64,000 nucleotides of DNA from Solibacillus isronensis (GCF_900168685.1 NZ_FVZN01000014.1:868001-932000), one strand, 5' to 3'; counted from the first letter of the stretch, positions 33,295 to 42,875 are shown. The notes: a model not told the origin generated them from the letters alone. Program-made: numbers and translations.

Positions 33295-34260
33295 ATGCAA
33301 AAGGTAGAAGCAATCATTGTTGGTGGAGGTCCTTGTGGATTAGCTGCAGCGATTGAACTACAAAATATCGGATTGTCGCCAATCATTATCGAAAAAGGTA
33401 ATATTGTCAATGCGATTTACAATTATCCGACACATCAGACTTTTTTTAGTACGAGTGAAAAGCTGGCAATCGGTGATGTGCCATTTATTATTGAGCAACG
33501 AAAACCGAAACGCAATCAGGCACTTGTCTATTATCGCGAAGTGGTGAAGGCAAAAAAACTTCATGTTAATCGTTTTGAATCAGTAAAAAGTGTTAAAAAG
33601 ACGGACGGTTTATTTCATGTGCAGACAGATAAAGAAAGCTATGAAACACCGTACGTAGTCATTGCAACCGGCTATTACGATCATCCGAACTATTTGAATA
33701 TACCGGGGGAAAACTTGCCTAAAGTCCATCATTATTTTAAAGAAGGACACCCGTTTTTCGATTTGAATGTGCTTGTAATCGGCGGTAAAAACTCTGCAAT
33801 CGATGCAGCATTGGAGCTCAATAAGGCAGGTGCACATGTGACAGTCATTTATCGGGGCAATGATTATTCCCCAAGCATTAAGCCTTGGGTATTGCCGGAA
33901 TTTTTAGGTCTTGTCCGAGAAGGCGAAATTACAATGCACTTTAATACAGAAGTAAAAGAAATTAAAGAAAACGAAGTCATTGTCGAAATTGAGGGACAAA
34001 CACAAACAATCGCTAATGATGTCGTATTTGCAATGACCGGTTATCATCCTGATCATCGCTTTATCCGTGAAATGGGCGTCGAGATTGATGAACAGACAGG
34101 AAGACCGACATTTGATCCTGAAACTATGGAAACAAATGTAGAAAATTTATTTATTGCCGGTGTCATTGCTGCAGGAAATAATGCTAATGAAATCTTTATA
34201 GAAAACGGCCGCTTTCATGGGAATATGATCGCTCAAAAAATATCTCGTCAAACTACATAA
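33295..34260 (+). CDS. ypdA: YpdA-type bacillithiol disulfide reductase
   Basis: This 321-residue flavoprotein resembles thioredoxin reductase. It has an N-terminal FAD site GGGPCGLAAAIEL, a second Rossmann motif VIGGKNSAIDAALEL for NADPH near residue 161, and a final FAD-binding FIAGVIAAGNN. It lacks the CxxC of thioredoxin reductases. In Bacillus and Staphylococcus, YpdA recycles oxidised bacillithiol. The cysteine in the first motif (GGPCG) is the conserved YpdA cysteine. It is followed 12 bp later by an asparaginase gene, probably co-transcribed. Confidence 0.92.
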   Translation: MQKVEAIIVGGGPCGLAAAIELQNIGLSPIIIEKGNIVNAIYNYPTHQTFFSTSEKLAIGDVPFIIEQRKPKRNQALVYYREVVKAKKLHVNRFESVKSVKKTDGLFHVQTDKESYETPYVVIATGYYDHPNYLNIPGENLPKVHHYFKEGHPFFDLNVLVIGGKNSAIDAALELNKAGAHVTVIYRGNDYSPSIKPWVLPEFLGLVREGEITMHFNTEVKEIKENEVIVEIEGQTQTIANDVVFAMTGYHPDHRFIREMGVEIDEQTGRPTFDPETMETNVENLFIAGVIAAGNNANEIFIENGRFHGNMIAQKISRQTT

Positions 34261-34272
34261 GGGGTGAATGTT

Positions 34273-35238
34273 GTGAAGAAAAAAGTAGTGCTGATTACGA
34301 CAGGTGGAACGATTGCGAGTACACGCAATAAGAAAAACAAACTGGAGTCCGGTAAGCTCGATGGCCAAGCCATTTTATCGATGTGCCAGCTTGAAAATGA
34401 GATGGATATTGAATTGATTGATTTATATCAGATTCCATCGATGCATATGACATTCGAAAATTTAAATCTACTGAATCAAACGGTCAAAAATGTATTTAAA
34501 GATCAAACGGTGAGCGGAATTGTCATTACACATGGTACGGACAGTTTAGAGGAGACGGCCTACTTTTTAGAGCTGACAATTCATGACGAACGTCCGGTAA
34601 TTGTAACAGGTTCACAAAAATCACCTGGCGATATTGGTACAGATGTTTATTCCAATCTGCGTAACTCCTTATTGGTTGCTTCAAATGAAGAGGCAAAAAA
34701 TATTGGGGTGTGCGTTGTCTTTAATGAAAAAATCATTCATTCCAAATACGTAAAAAAAATGCACTCATCAAGCATTAACGGTTTTGGTTCAATCGGCTAC
34801 GGGATGCTGGGTTTTATCGATAATGATGAGGTCATCATTTATCAGAAGCCAACCCATAAAGAAGTATACGAAAAAAAAGAAAGCTATCCTGCTGTTGAAA
34901 TTGTATTTGCCTATTTAGGGGCAAGCTCTATTATTTTGGACGCCCTCTACGAAGCAAATGTTGAAGGTGTGGTGCTAGTCGGTGCCGGCCGAGGACAAGT
35001 TGCCCCGAAAATGATGGATGCGATCGAAAAGCTTTGTCAAAAAGGAACGAAAGTTGTATTAACCACTTCGACTGAAGAGGGACGTGTTTTCCCGACATAC
35101 GATTATTACAGTAGTGCAAATTACTTGAAAGATACCGGTGTCATTATGGGCGGGGACTTTGATCCGAAGAAAGCACGTCTGAAGCTCCTGTTGATGATTG
35201 CAAACGGTAATACGGATTTTGATACATTTATGCATTAA
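34273..35238 (+). CDS. L-asparaginase
   Basis: This 321-residue enzyme hydrolyses asparagine to aspartate and ammonia. Both active-site threonine motifs are intact: TTGGTIAS at the N-terminus and THGTDSLEET near residue 88. TGSQKSPGDIG and the C-terminal GGDFDPKKARLKL block are also family features. No signal peptide is present, so it is cytoplasmic. GTG 34273 is chosen with AAGGGG 8 bases upstream; the earlier GTG at 34264 abuts that site. It sits between ypdA and prsW, where B. subtilis has no asparaginase. Confidence 0.9.
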   Translation: MKKKVVLITTGGTIASTRNKKNKLESGKLDGQAILSMCQLENEMDIELIDLYQIPSMHMTFENLNLLNQTVKNVFKDQTVSGIVITHGTDSLEETAYFLELTIHDERPVIVTGSQKSPGDIGTDVYSNLRNSLLVASNEEAKNIGVCVVFNEKIIHSKYVKKMHSSSINGFGSIGYGMLGFIDNDEVIIYQKPTHKEVYEKKESYPAVEIVFAYLGASSIILDALYEANVEGVVLVGAGRGQVAPKMMDAIEKLCQKGTKVVLTTSTEEGRVFPTYDYYSSANYLKDTGVIMGGDFDPKKARLKLLLMIANGNTDFDTFMH

Positions 35239-35242
35239 TTAT

Positions 35243-35274
35243 AAAAACTCGGCAGTAAATTAGCCGAGTTTTTA
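35243..35274 (+). terminator. intrinsic terminator after the asparaginase gene
   Basis: AAAACTCGGC pairs with GCCGAGTTTT around AGTAAATTA and is followed by Ts. Confidence 0.88.
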
Positions 35275-35363
35275 TATTTTCTAGACAAATATTGGGTATG
35301 CTACACTGCTATGAAAAAAATAGTGCTATACTAATTAAGAGTCGAGAATCGAAAGGAGCCGGC

Positions 35364-36041
35364 ATGATGTTTATACTTTTATCAGCAGCGATTGCGCCGG
35401 GTTTAGCCCTTTTAAGCTACTTTTATTTACGCAATGAGATGGATACCGAGCCACGGCGTACACTTATGCATTCTTTCATATATGGCGGGGTTATTACATT
35501 CCCCGTTTTATTTATACAGTTCGTAATTAAAGAAGAACAGACATTTTCGAATCCCTTTTTTATCAATGCTGTATTTACCAGTTCGATAGAAGAATTCGTA
35601 AAATGGCTCATTATTTTAGCGGTAATTTTACGTCATTTTGAGTTTGACGATCCGTATGACGGTATTTTGTATGGTGCAGCAGTTTCATTGGGCTTTGCTA
35701 CTGTGGAAAACGTCCTCTATTTATTATCATTCGGAATTGATCAAGCTTTTATGCGAGCGTTATTGCCGGTATCGAGTCATGCACTGTTCGGTGTAGTAAT
35801 GGGTTACTATTACGGAAAAGGGAAGTTTTCAAGTGACGAAATACAGAAGAAATACATTGCGCTTGCCCTCTTTGCTCCTATAGGACTTCATATTATGTAT
35901 AATTCAATTTTAATGTTAGAAGAATACTTTATGTATGCGATGCTGCCGTTTATGTTGTTTTTATGGACTTTTGCATTGCGCAAAGTAAAGCAGGCACACG
36001 AACATCTAATTGAACATTTATCCCGCAGCAATCATTTATAA
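35364..36041 (+). CDS. prsW: PrsW membrane protease
   Basis: This 225-residue intramembrane-type protease has about six to seven helices. Conserved motifs are EEFVKW near residue 76, FDDPYDGILYGAAVSLGFATVEN and SHALFGVVMGYYYG, with the two glutamates and two histidines of the PrsW/CAAX-like family. B. subtilis PrsW makes the first cut in the anti-sigma-W factor RsiW; its target here could be that or another anti-sigma such as RsiX. ATG 35364 or 35367 is used; AAAGGAG lies just upstream. It precedes sleB as in B. subtilis. Confidence 0.92.
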   Translation: MMFILLSAAIAPGLALLSYFYLRNEMDTEPRRTLMHSFIYGGVITFPVLFIQFVIKEEQTFSNPFFINAVFTSSIEEFVKWLIILAVILRHFEFDDPYDGILYGAAVSLGFATVENVLYLLSFGIDQAFMRALLPVSSHALFGVVMGYYYGKGKFSSDEIQKKYIALALFAPIGLHIMYNSILMLEEYFMYAMLPFMLFLWTFALRKVKQAHEHLIEHLSRSNHL

Positions 36042-36079
36042 AAGGTTTGTTACAAATATTTTTGTAGCAAACCTTTTTC
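36041..36079 (+). terminator. intrinsic terminator after prsW
   Basis: AAAGGTTTGTTACAAA pairs with TTTGTAGCAAACCTTT (one mismatch) and is followed by TTCT. Confidence 0.82.
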
Positions 36080-36157
36080 TATGTAAAAAACGGATTAGCA
36101 AACTCAAAATAAGTGAAGAAAATATTTTCTATAGACATAAAAAAGCAACTTTACAAT

Positions 36158-36186
36158 GTATAAACTTTTCAATTTTCTCCATCCTA
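36158..36186 (+). promoter_or_regulatory. candidate sigma-G promoter of sleB
   Basis: GTATA (36158-36162), a 17-bp spacer and CATCCTA (36180-36186) resemble forespore sigma-G promoters. SleB is made in the forespore in Bacillus. The implied leader is very short, about 11 bases, which is a reason for caution. Confidence 0.45.
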
Positions 36187-36203
36187 CTGAAAAAGGAGTG
36201 GAA

Positions 36204-36992
36204 ATGGCAGTGAAAAAAATCGTCTTGTTCGTATTCATTATATCAAGTAGTTTTGTAAGTCATACATTTGCATTTTCAGGTCAGGATGTGCAGCGAGGTG
36301 CATTTGGTGACGATGTAATTGAGTTACAGGCACGACTTCAATATTTAAGTTTCTATAATGGAAAAATTGACGGGAAATTTGGTTACGGAACGTATTGGGC
36401 ACTTCGTAATTTCCAGGAGCAGTACGGACTACCTGTAGACGGGATTGCCGGAAGGTCGACAAAGGAAAAGCTAGAGAATAATTCGGATTTTGATAAAGCA
36501 TGGGTTCATAAACAAATCAATGCAGGGAACAGCTTTACGTATTATGGCGGAATAGCGTTGGAAAATCAGGTGAAAAAAAGCGGGAATGGCGGTAAAAGTG
36601 CAAATGATACAACCTCCATGCAGCTTCCGCCAGGCTACACAGATCAGGACTTGCAAATTTTAGCGAATGCAGTATACGGGGAAGCACGAGGCGAGCCGTA
36701 TGAAGGACAAGTTGCTGTTGCAGCAGTAATTTTGAATCGTCTGGAATCCCCGGAATTTCCGGATACGATTTCGGAAATTATTTTCCAGCCATTAGCTTTC
36801 ACAGCGGTTGCGGACGGCCAGATTTGGCTTACACCAAATGAACGTGCCAAACAGGCTGTATTAGATGCGATTAACGGCTGGGACCCATCCGAGAATGCTT
36901 TGTATTATTTTAATCCTGTTACAGCGACAAGTGATTGGATTTGGTCTAGACCTCAAATCAAACAAATTGGTGAGCATATTTTCTGCTTATAG
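36204..36992 (+). CDS. sleB: SleB, spore cortex-lytic enzyme
   Basis: This 262-residue exported enzyme breaks down spore cortex during germination. It has a signal peptide (about 1-27, ending near SHTFAFS). A peptidoglycan-binding domain follows (about 33-92, GDDVIELQARLQYLSFYNGK), then a linker and the catalytic SleB/Hydrolase_2 domain (about 150-262, with NAVYGEARGEPYEGQVAVAA). The catalytic glutamate lies in GEARGEP. ATG 36204 has AAAGGAG 5 bases upstream; an upstream ATG at 36156 lies in the putative promoter. It is 13 bp before ypeB, its partner. Confidence 0.93.
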   Translation: MAVKKIVLFVFIISSSFVSHTFAFSGQDVQRGAFGDDVIELQARLQYLSFYNGKIDGKFGYGTYWALRNFQEQYGLPVDGIAGRSTKEKLENNSDFDKAWVHKQINAGNSFTYYGGIALENQVKKSGNGGKSANDTTSMQLPPGYTDQDLQILANAVYGEARGEPYEGQVAVAAVILNRLESPEFPDTISEIIFQPLAFTAVADGQIWLTPNERAKQAVLDAINGWDPSENALYYFNPVTATSDWIWSRPQIKQIGEHIFCL

Positions 36993-37005
36993 GCGGGGGT
37001 AAAAC

Positions 37006-38289
37006 ATGAAAAAATTTGCATATTTATTAGGTTTATTTGTCGTCATATTAGCCTTTGTTTCCTTTGATCTATTTACACAAAATAAGGATTTGGAGCGAGC
37101 TGTATATGCTACCCAGTCAAGGGACCTTTCGGCAGCGACTGAAAAATTATCGACATTGCATACAGCGGTGGAACAATCTTTACTTTTTCAGGATGAAAAA
37201 GCTTTAAATAATGAATTGGACTCAATCTGGAGGATGAGCAGTGATTTAAGAAAAACTGTCGCGAATTTACCGATCCAGGCAGAAGTACAAAATGAATGGA
37301 TGCGTTATTTAGGAAAAATCGGTGATAATGCAAAACAAGCGGCCGCTACAGGAGACTATGAAAATTGGCAAAATAAAATGGGAACGGTTGCTTCCAATTT
37401 ACATGCATTCGCTGAGGAATGGAATATTGCGACTGTTGCATTTTATGAAAACGATGGCAATTTAAAAAAATGGTCAACGAATCATACGACAAATCTTAAA
37501 GATTCGCCATTTATGAACGTATCGAAACAATTAAAAACATATAACGAAACCGATTTTCCATTAACAGCGAGTGAATCGGACTATGAGAAAAAGCGGGAAT
37601 TACAGCATTTAAAAGATAAAAAAATTACGAAGAACGAAGCCATTCAAAAATTTAAAAACTTTTTCCCGAATATTGATGATTCGATTGTAACGGTTACGAA
37701 AAGCAGTGATGATGCACCATATCCGTTCTATCATATTCAATTTATCCACGGTTCAAAAATCGGTTATGCCGACATAACAGAAAATGGCGGTCATCTTCTT
37801 TCGTTCCTGTTAGAACGGCCGGTTAAAAAAGATGCTCGTTCACATGAAGAAATTTTAAACACTGCAAAAAGCTTTATGAATAAAGTGGGATACACGGATG
37901 TGAAGCTTTCAGAATCACGAGAAAATCACGAAGCATGGCATCTTGTGTTTACGAGAGTGCATGGAGATGATGAAGCTTTAATTTACCCGGATAGTATTCA
38001 AGTGAAAATTGCGAAGGATAATGCGGAGATTTTAGGTGTCAACGCAATGGAATATATTCAGGAAGAAAAAATTAAAGAGCAAAGCGAAGTGCCGATCGAT
38101 TGGGATAAATTTTTTGCTGATCATGTAGGTGTTGAACAAGTGCAAAAAATTTATACGGGCAATGGAAATCTGGAACTTCGTAAATGCTATGAAGTTATTG
38201 CAAGGCTCGACAATAAGACGCAGGATACGTATCGTGTTGTAATTGATGCAGAAACACATGAAGTAATTAAAAACGAAAAAGTGTTTTAG
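37006..38289 (+). CDS. ypeB: YpeB, germination protein required for SleB
   Basis: This 427-residue protein has an N-terminal membrane or signal segment (about 5-23), a helical region (about 30-170) and three PepSY-like domains in the C-terminal half. They are visible as repeated blocks such as KITKNEAIQKFKNFFPN and LNTAKSFMNKVGY. In Bacillus, YpeB keeps SleB stable in the spore and is processed during germination. Length and order are normal, and the sleB-ypeB pair is conserved. It shares the sleB transcript. Confidence 0.93.
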   Translation: MKKFAYLLGLFVVILAFVSFDLFTQNKDLERAVYATQSRDLSAATEKLSTLHTAVEQSLLFQDEKALNNELDSIWRMSSDLRKTVANLPIQAEVQNEWMRYLGKIGDNAKQAAATGDYENWQNKMGTVASNLHAFAEEWNIATVAFYENDGNLKKWSTNHTTNLKDSPFMNVSKQLKTYNETDFPLTASESDYEKKRELQHLKDKKITKNEAIQKFKNFFPNIDDSIVTVTKSSDDAPYPFYHIQFIHGSKIGYADITENGGHLLSFLLERPVKKDARSHEEILNTAKSFMNKVGYTDVKLSESRENHEAWHLVFTRVHGDDEALIYPDSIQVKIAKDNAEILGVNAMEYIQEEKIKEQSEVPIDWDKFFADHVGVEQVQKIYTGNGNLELRKCYEVIARLDNKTQDTYRVVIDAETHEVIKNEKVF

Positions 38290-38397
38290 TGCCATGTATC
38301 AGGTACAACGTCCAGCAAAATTAATTGTAAAAATATAGCTATATTCACATTCCTATGAGATAATAAAGTATCAATAATTTCTTATGGGGAGAGGCAA

Positions 38398-39051
38398 ATG
38401 GAACTAAAAATTGGAACGCAACTAACGCTGGAGCCAACCTATACGGAAAGGGTCGAAAAATTTAAATGTCGTGTTGTCGATCGACAAGACAATATGATTT
38501 TTATCGATTATCCAATTAATACGGCAACTAAAAAAATCGCTTTTTTAATAGATGGCGCACAATTCCGTGCAACATTCAGTACGGAAAAAAGAGAAAGTTT
38601 CTGCTTTAATACAGAAGTTTTAGGACGTAAAGGCGGCAATGTTCAGATGATACTGCTTGCGTGTCCACCTGCTGTAGAATTTATTAAAATCCAGCGACGC
38701 GAATATGTTCGTGTAGAAACACCTGTAGATATTGCCATTGAACATGACGGACGGAAATTTCAGTTTGCGGCCGAAGACATTAGCGCTGGGGGAACATTAA
38801 TTCATATCAAGTCACCCGTCAATTTTACTGACGGTGATACTGTTAAGGCTTTTGTCGTCCTGCCATTTGTAAATGGTGAAATTCGCTATGTCGAAACAGA
38901 TGCGAGAGTCGTGAACATGTTCGAACGTAATGAAATGACGATGGCATCATTGAACTTCACGGATACGGATGATTATGATAAGCAGCAAATTGTCCGTTTC
39001 TGCTTCGAACGACAAGTAATGATCCGCAAAAAAGAAATGAATGAATTATAA
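38398..39051 (+). CDS. ypfA: YpfA (MotI/DgrA), PilZ-type c-di-GMP receptor
   Basis: This 217-residue cytoplasmic protein has an N-terminal YcgR-like flagellar brake domain (about 1-95) and a C-terminal PilZ domain (about 98-210). The c-di-GMP binding residues are intact: RREYVR near 101 and DISAGG near 127. In B. subtilis the protein (MotI/DgrA) stops the flagellar motor when bound to c-di-GMP. ATG 38398 follows GGGGAGAGGCAA. It shows that the cell reads c-di-GMP, matching the riboswitch and HD-GYP protein elsewhere in this window. Position before cmk is as in B. subtilis. Confidence 0.92.
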   Translation: MELKIGTQLTLEPTYTERVEKFKCRVVDRQDNMIFIDYPINTATKKIAFLIDGAQFRATFSTEKRESFCFNTEVLGRKGGNVQMILLACPPAVEFIKIQRREYVRVETPVDIAIEHDGRKFQFAAEDISAGGTLIHIKSPVNFTDGDTVKAFVVLPFVNGEIRYVETDARVVNMFERNEMTMASLNFTDTDDYDKQQIVRFCFERQVMIRKKEMNEL

Positions 39052-39117
39052 GCGAGATTGGCTAGAACTTTGATTAGAAAGAATGCTTAAATAGAAAACG
39101 GATATTTTTACACACAG

Positions 39118-39157
39118 AAAAAAATGCCATTTTTCCCCGAGAAAAATGGCATTTTTG
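39118..39157 (+). terminator. intrinsic terminator after ypfA
   Basis: AAAAATGCCATTTTT pairs perfectly with AAAAATGGCATTTTT around CCCCGAG. Confidence 0.88.
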
Positions 39158-39315
39158 CATTATGTGCCAGCCTGTTTTAAATAACTAATACGAATGTGTT
39201 GGAAGACGGTCCGGATTGTATGGAGGGGCAGCTTTTTTTCAAAAAAATATAGCGTAAAGAAGGTAATATTTTTTTCGGTTATGATACAATAGCAACGGAA
39301 AGTAGGGAGTTAATT

Positions 39316-39990
39316 ATGATGAAAAAAATTCAAATTGCAATTGATGGTCCTGCAGGTGCGGGGAAAAGTACCATTGCAAAAATTGTAGCCGAAGCACTTC
39401 GATTTACATATATCGACACAGGTGCAATGTATCGGGCAGTGACGTATAAAGCGATGAAAGAAAACATACAATTACATGACGCAGAAGCGATTGAAAAAAT
39501 GCTGCAAGAAACGGCGATTACATTAAAACCGTCGGAGCAGGGACAACTCGTTTTTGTGGATGGACAAGATGTGTCACAGGCTATACGTTCAAATGAAGTT
39601 ACGGCAAATGTTTCAGAAGTTGCAGCACATGCAAATATTCGTGAAATCCTAGTAGCGATGCAGCAAAAGCTGGCTGCGGACGGCGGGGTTGTCATGGATG
39701 GACGTGATATTGCAACACATGTATTAAAAGATGCAGAGCTTAAAATCTACATGTCTGCAACAGTTGAAGAACGTGCACATCGACGCTTCCTGGATAATGA
39801 ACGCCGCGGTATTCCTTCAACAATCGAATCATTACAGAAGGAAATTGCACTGCGGGACAAGCTTGATAGTGAACGTGAAGCTTCACCGCTCATCCAAGCA
39901 GAAGATGCTTTATTTTTAGATACGACGCATTTATCAATTGATGAAGCAGCGCAGGAAATTTTGAAATTAGCGCAGCAAAAAATGCAGTAA
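39316..39990 (+). CDS. cmk: cytidylate kinase
   Basis: This 224-residue enzyme phosphorylates CMP and dCMP with ATP. It has the P-loop GPAGAGKST near residue 11, a DTGAMYRA substrate site, MDGRDIATHV near 117 and the lid arginines of EERAHRRFLDNERRG. ATG 39316 follows GTAGGGAG; a second ATG is adjacent at 39319. Cmk recycles CMP from RNA and lipid turnover. It is followed by the S1-domain gene ypfD as in other Bacillales. Confidence 0.96.
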   Translation: MMKKIQIAIDGPAGAGKSTIAKIVAEALRFTYIDTGAMYRAVTYKAMKENIQLHDAEAIEKMLQETAITLKPSEQGQLVFVDGQDVSQAIRSNEVTANVSEVAAHANIREILVAMQQKLAADGGVVMDGRDIATHVLKDAELKIYMSATVEERAHRRFLDNERRGIPSTIESLQKEIALRDKLDSEREASPLIQAEDALFLDTTHLSIDEAAQEILKLAQQKMQ

Positions 39991-40105
39991 ACGCTATTAA
40001 AAAATGAAGCTAACGTACGAAATTTCTGAAAATAAAGGGTTATTTTTTGTCTTTGTAGAACTTATCGAATAAAATAAAAGTGGAATACGCGAAGGAGGGC
40101 TACAT

Positions 40106-41248
40106 ATGTCTGAGGAAATGAATTTAGGGTCAAACCAAAAATTTCAAGAAGGAGATATTGTGAAAGGTGTTGCTGAACAGGTTGAAGAGAAGTCAGTAAC
40201 GGTTTCGATCGAGGGGGCACCTTTCGACGGGATTATACCTATTAGCGAACTTTCAAGCTTACACATTGAAAAAGCTTCTGATATAGTTTCAGTTGGCGAT
40301 CAGCTAGAGCTTATGATTACGAAAGTTGAAGAAGAGAATTTTGTATTATCAAAACGCAAAGTAGATGCACTGCACGCGTGGGATGAATTAAAAGCAAAAT
40401 TCGAATCTGGTGAAGTATTCGAAGCAGAAGTGAAAGATGTTGTGAAAGGCGGACTTGTCGTCGATTTAGGCGTGCGCGGTTTCGTTCCGGCTTCACTCGT
40501 TGAAGATTATTTTGTTGAAGATTTTGAGGATTACAAAGGCAAAACTTTACGTTTAAAAATTACAGAGTTAGATAAAGAAAAAGGCCGACTTATTTTATCT
40601 CATCGTGCAGTACTAGATGAAGAAAAGGCGTCGAAAAAGCAACAAGTGATTCAAAACATCCATCAGGGTGATATGCTGGAAGGTACTGTTCAGCGCTTGG
40701 CGAAATTCGGTGCGTTCATTGATTTGGGCGGCATCGATGGATTAGTCCACATTTCACAAGTAGCGCATGAACATGTTGAAGATATTTCAACGGTATTACA
40801 GGAAGGACAATCTGTAACTGTAAAAGTGCTTTCAGTCGATATTCCGAATGAGCGTGTTTCATTATCGATCAAAGATACGCTGCCTGGTCCGTGGACAGAC
40901 ATCGAAGAAAAGGCTTCTAAAGGCGCAATTTTAACGGGTACTGTAAAACGTCTTGTTACATTCGGTGCGTTTGTAGAAGTATTCCCTGGTGTAGAAGGTC
41001 TTGTCCATATTTCTCAAATTTCCCACAAGCATATTACCACACCGCATGAAGTCTTAAAAGACGGACAAGAGGTGGAAGTAAAAGTACTTGAGGTGAATGA
41101 AGCGGAAAAACGCCTTGCACTAAGCATTAAAGCATTGCAGGAAGATTCAGCGAGCGACGAGGATTTCGATTATGAGCTGCCTGAAGAAAATAAAGGCTTC
41201 TCATTCAGCGATGTTATCGGTGATCAGCTAAAAGGATTCAAAAAATAA
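40106..41248 (+). CDS. ypfD: YpfD, four-S1-domain RNA-binding protein
   Basis: This 380-residue protein has four S1 domains (about 15-85, 100-170, 188-257 and 273-343), each with KG..V...G.F.-type strands such as GTVQRLAKFGAFIDLGGIDG. It ends in an acidic tail. It is homologous to ribosomal protein S1 but shorter than the six-domain Gram-negative form. It is the Bacillus YpfD type, thought to bind RNA but not to be essential for translation. ATG 40106 follows GAAGGAGGGC. It lies between cmk and der, the conserved order. Confidence 0.93.
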   Translation: MSEEMNLGSNQKFQEGDIVKGVAEQVEEKSVTVSIEGAPFDGIIPISELSSLHIEKASDIVSVGDQLELMITKVEEENFVLSKRKVDALHAWDELKAKFESGEVFEAEVKDVVKGGLVVDLGVRGFVPASLVEDYFVEDFEDYKGKTLRLKITELDKEKGRLILSHRAVLDEEKASKKQQVIQNIHQGDMLEGTVQRLAKFGAFIDLGGIDGLVHISQVAHEHVEDISTVLQEGQSVTVKVLSVDIPNERVSLSIKDTLPGPWTDIEEKASKGAILTGTVKRLVTFGAFVEVFPGVEGLVHISQISHKHITTPHEVLKDGQEVEVKVLEVNEAEKRLALSIKALQEDSASDEDFDYELPEENKGFSFSDVIGDQLKGFKK

Positions 41249-41261
41249 TAGTACGAAAACC

Positions 41262-41296
41262 GCCCATGTAAGCATTGCTTATATGGGCAATTTTTT
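41262..41296 (+). terminator. intrinsic terminator after ypfD
   Basis: GCCCATGTAAGC pairs with GCTTATATGGGC (one mismatch) around ATT and is followed by AATTTTTT. Confidence 0.82.
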
Positions 41297-41319
41297 GCTT
41301 TTGGAGTAGACCGGACGGA

Positions 41320-41412
41320 TTTAGTCAAATTTGGTTGGGATTTAGTCAAAGTTAATTGGAATTTAGTCAATAATCAGGGGTTTTTAGTCAGCGCCGACTT
41401 AAATTTAGCCAA
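41320..41412. repeat. five TTTAGTCAA repeats with exact 21-bp phasing
   Basis: TTTAGTCAA (or close variants) starts at 41320, 41341, 41362, 41383 and 41404. Each is exactly 21 bp after the last, two turns of B-DNA. The first three cores are identical; copy 4 ends in G and copy 5 reads TTTAGCCAA. The 12-bp spacers are similar only between the first two units. No reading frame is open across it on the plus strand. It lies 139 bp upstream of der, after the ypfD terminator. Confidence 0.85.
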
Positions 41413-41551
41413 ACAGCGACTATTCACCAGCAAAATTGAAAATCCTTGCCGATAAAAAACGAAATCGATTTTGAATGTTGTGAAAAAATGATATAATAGT
41501 CAAATTCGTGTATAATACGGAAAGACAAGAGTTTGGAAGGATGAAGTACAG

Positions 41552-42862
41552 ATGACAAAACCAGTAATCGCCATCGTAGGACGTCCGAACGTAGGTAAAT
41601 CGACAATTTTTAACCGAATTGTTGGAGAGCGTGTATCGATCGTGGAAGATATCCCAGGTGTAACACGTGACCGTATTTATAGTTCGGCTGATTGGCTAGC
41701 ACATGAATTTAATATTATCGACACTGGTGGTATTGAAATTGGGGACGAGCCGTTTTTAGAACAGATTCGCCAGCAAGCGGAAATCGCAATTGATGAGGCG
41801 GACGTTATTATTTTCATGACTAATGGACGTGAAGGTGTTACAGCTGCAGATGAGCAAGTAGCAAGAATTTTATATAAAACAAAAAAACCGGTTGTCTTAG
41901 CAATTAATAAAATCGATAACCCGGATATGCGTCATATGATTTATGACTTCTATTCATTAGGTTTCGGTGAGCCTTGGCCGATTTCAGGTTCACACGGTTT
42001 AGGTTTAGGGGATTTATTGGATGAATGTGCCAAACATTTCCCGCAGCCGGATGAAGAACAATATGATGATGATACGATTAAATTCTCGTTAATCGGGCGT
42101 CCGAATGTTGGGAAATCTTCACTTGTGAATGCCTTTTTAGGTCAGGAACGGGTTATTGTTAGTGAAATCCAAGGGACGACACGTGATGCAATTGACTCTC
42201 CGTACTCATATGATGGACAAGATTATGTCATCATTGATACTGCGGGTATGCGTAAAAAAGGGAAAGTATATGAATCAACAGAAAAGTATTCGGTACTCCG
42301 TGCACTGCGCGCAATTGAACGCTCAGACGTTGTTTTAGTCGTTCTGAATGCTGATGAAGGCATCCAGGAACAGGATAAAAAAATCGCTGGCTACGCACAT
42401 GAAGCGGGTAAAGCTGTCATTATTGTTGTAAACAAATGGGATGCGATTGAAAAAGACGAGAAAACGATGAATATCTTTACAGAACAAATTCGTGAACATT
42501 TCCTGTTTTTAGATTACGCACCGATCATTTTCGTTTCAGCAAAAACGAAACAGCGTGTCCACAATATTTTACCGGTTATTAAGCGTGTTAGTGAAAACCA
42601 CGCGATGCGTATTCAATCATCAATTTTAAATGAAGTAATTGAAGATTCAATCGCACGTAATCCGGCACCAACAGATAAAGGCAAGCGATTACGTATTTAC
42701 TATGCAACACAAGTGGCGATTAAACCGCCGACATTTGTTGTATTCGTAAACGAACCAGAAATGATGCACTTCTCATACGAGCGCTTTTTAGAAAACCGTA
42801 TTCGAGAGACTTTCGACTTTGAAGGAACTCCAATACGCCTAATTACACGTGCTCGTGACTAA
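41552..42862 (+). CDS. der: ribosome assembly GTPase Der (EngA)
   Basis: This 436-residue protein has two tandem GTPase domains and a C-terminal KH-like domain. The first has GRPNVGKST near residue 10, DTGG and NKID. The second has GRPNVGKSS near 183, [10 protein letters not shown] and NKWD. Der is essential for maturation of the 50S subunit. ATG 41552 is used; AGGATGAAG upstream gives the ribosome site. The gene is followed by a terminator and then gpsA. All G motifs are intact and the length is normal. Confidence 0.97.
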   Translation: MTKPVIAIVGRPNVGKSTIFNRIVGERVSIVEDIPGVTRDRIYSSADWLAHEFNIIDTGGIEIGDEPFLEQIRQQAEIAIDEADVIIFMTNGREGVTAADEQVARILYKTKKPVVLAINKIDNPDMRHMIYDFYSLGFGEPWPISGSHGLGLGDLLDECAKHFPQPDEEQYDDDTIKFSLIGRPNVGKSSLVNAFLGQERVIVSEIQGTTRDAIDSPYSYDGQDYVIIDTAGMRKKGKVYESTEKYSVLRALRAIERSDVVLVVLNADEGIQEQDKKIAGYAHEAGKAVIIVVNKWDAIEKDEKTMNIFTEQIREHFLFLDYAPIIFVSAKTKQRVHNILPVIKRVSENHAMRIQSSILNEVIEDSIARNPAPTDKGKRLRIYYATQVAIKPPTFVVFVNEPEMMHFSYERFLENRIRETFDFEGTPIRLITRARD

Positions 42863-42875
42863 ATCAATAAAAAGA

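Noticed and set aside
39330-39695. 121-codon open frame antisense to cmk
   Set aside because: It mirrors cmk codons, is rich in Ser/Thr/Ala from the opposite strand, and has no ribosome site.
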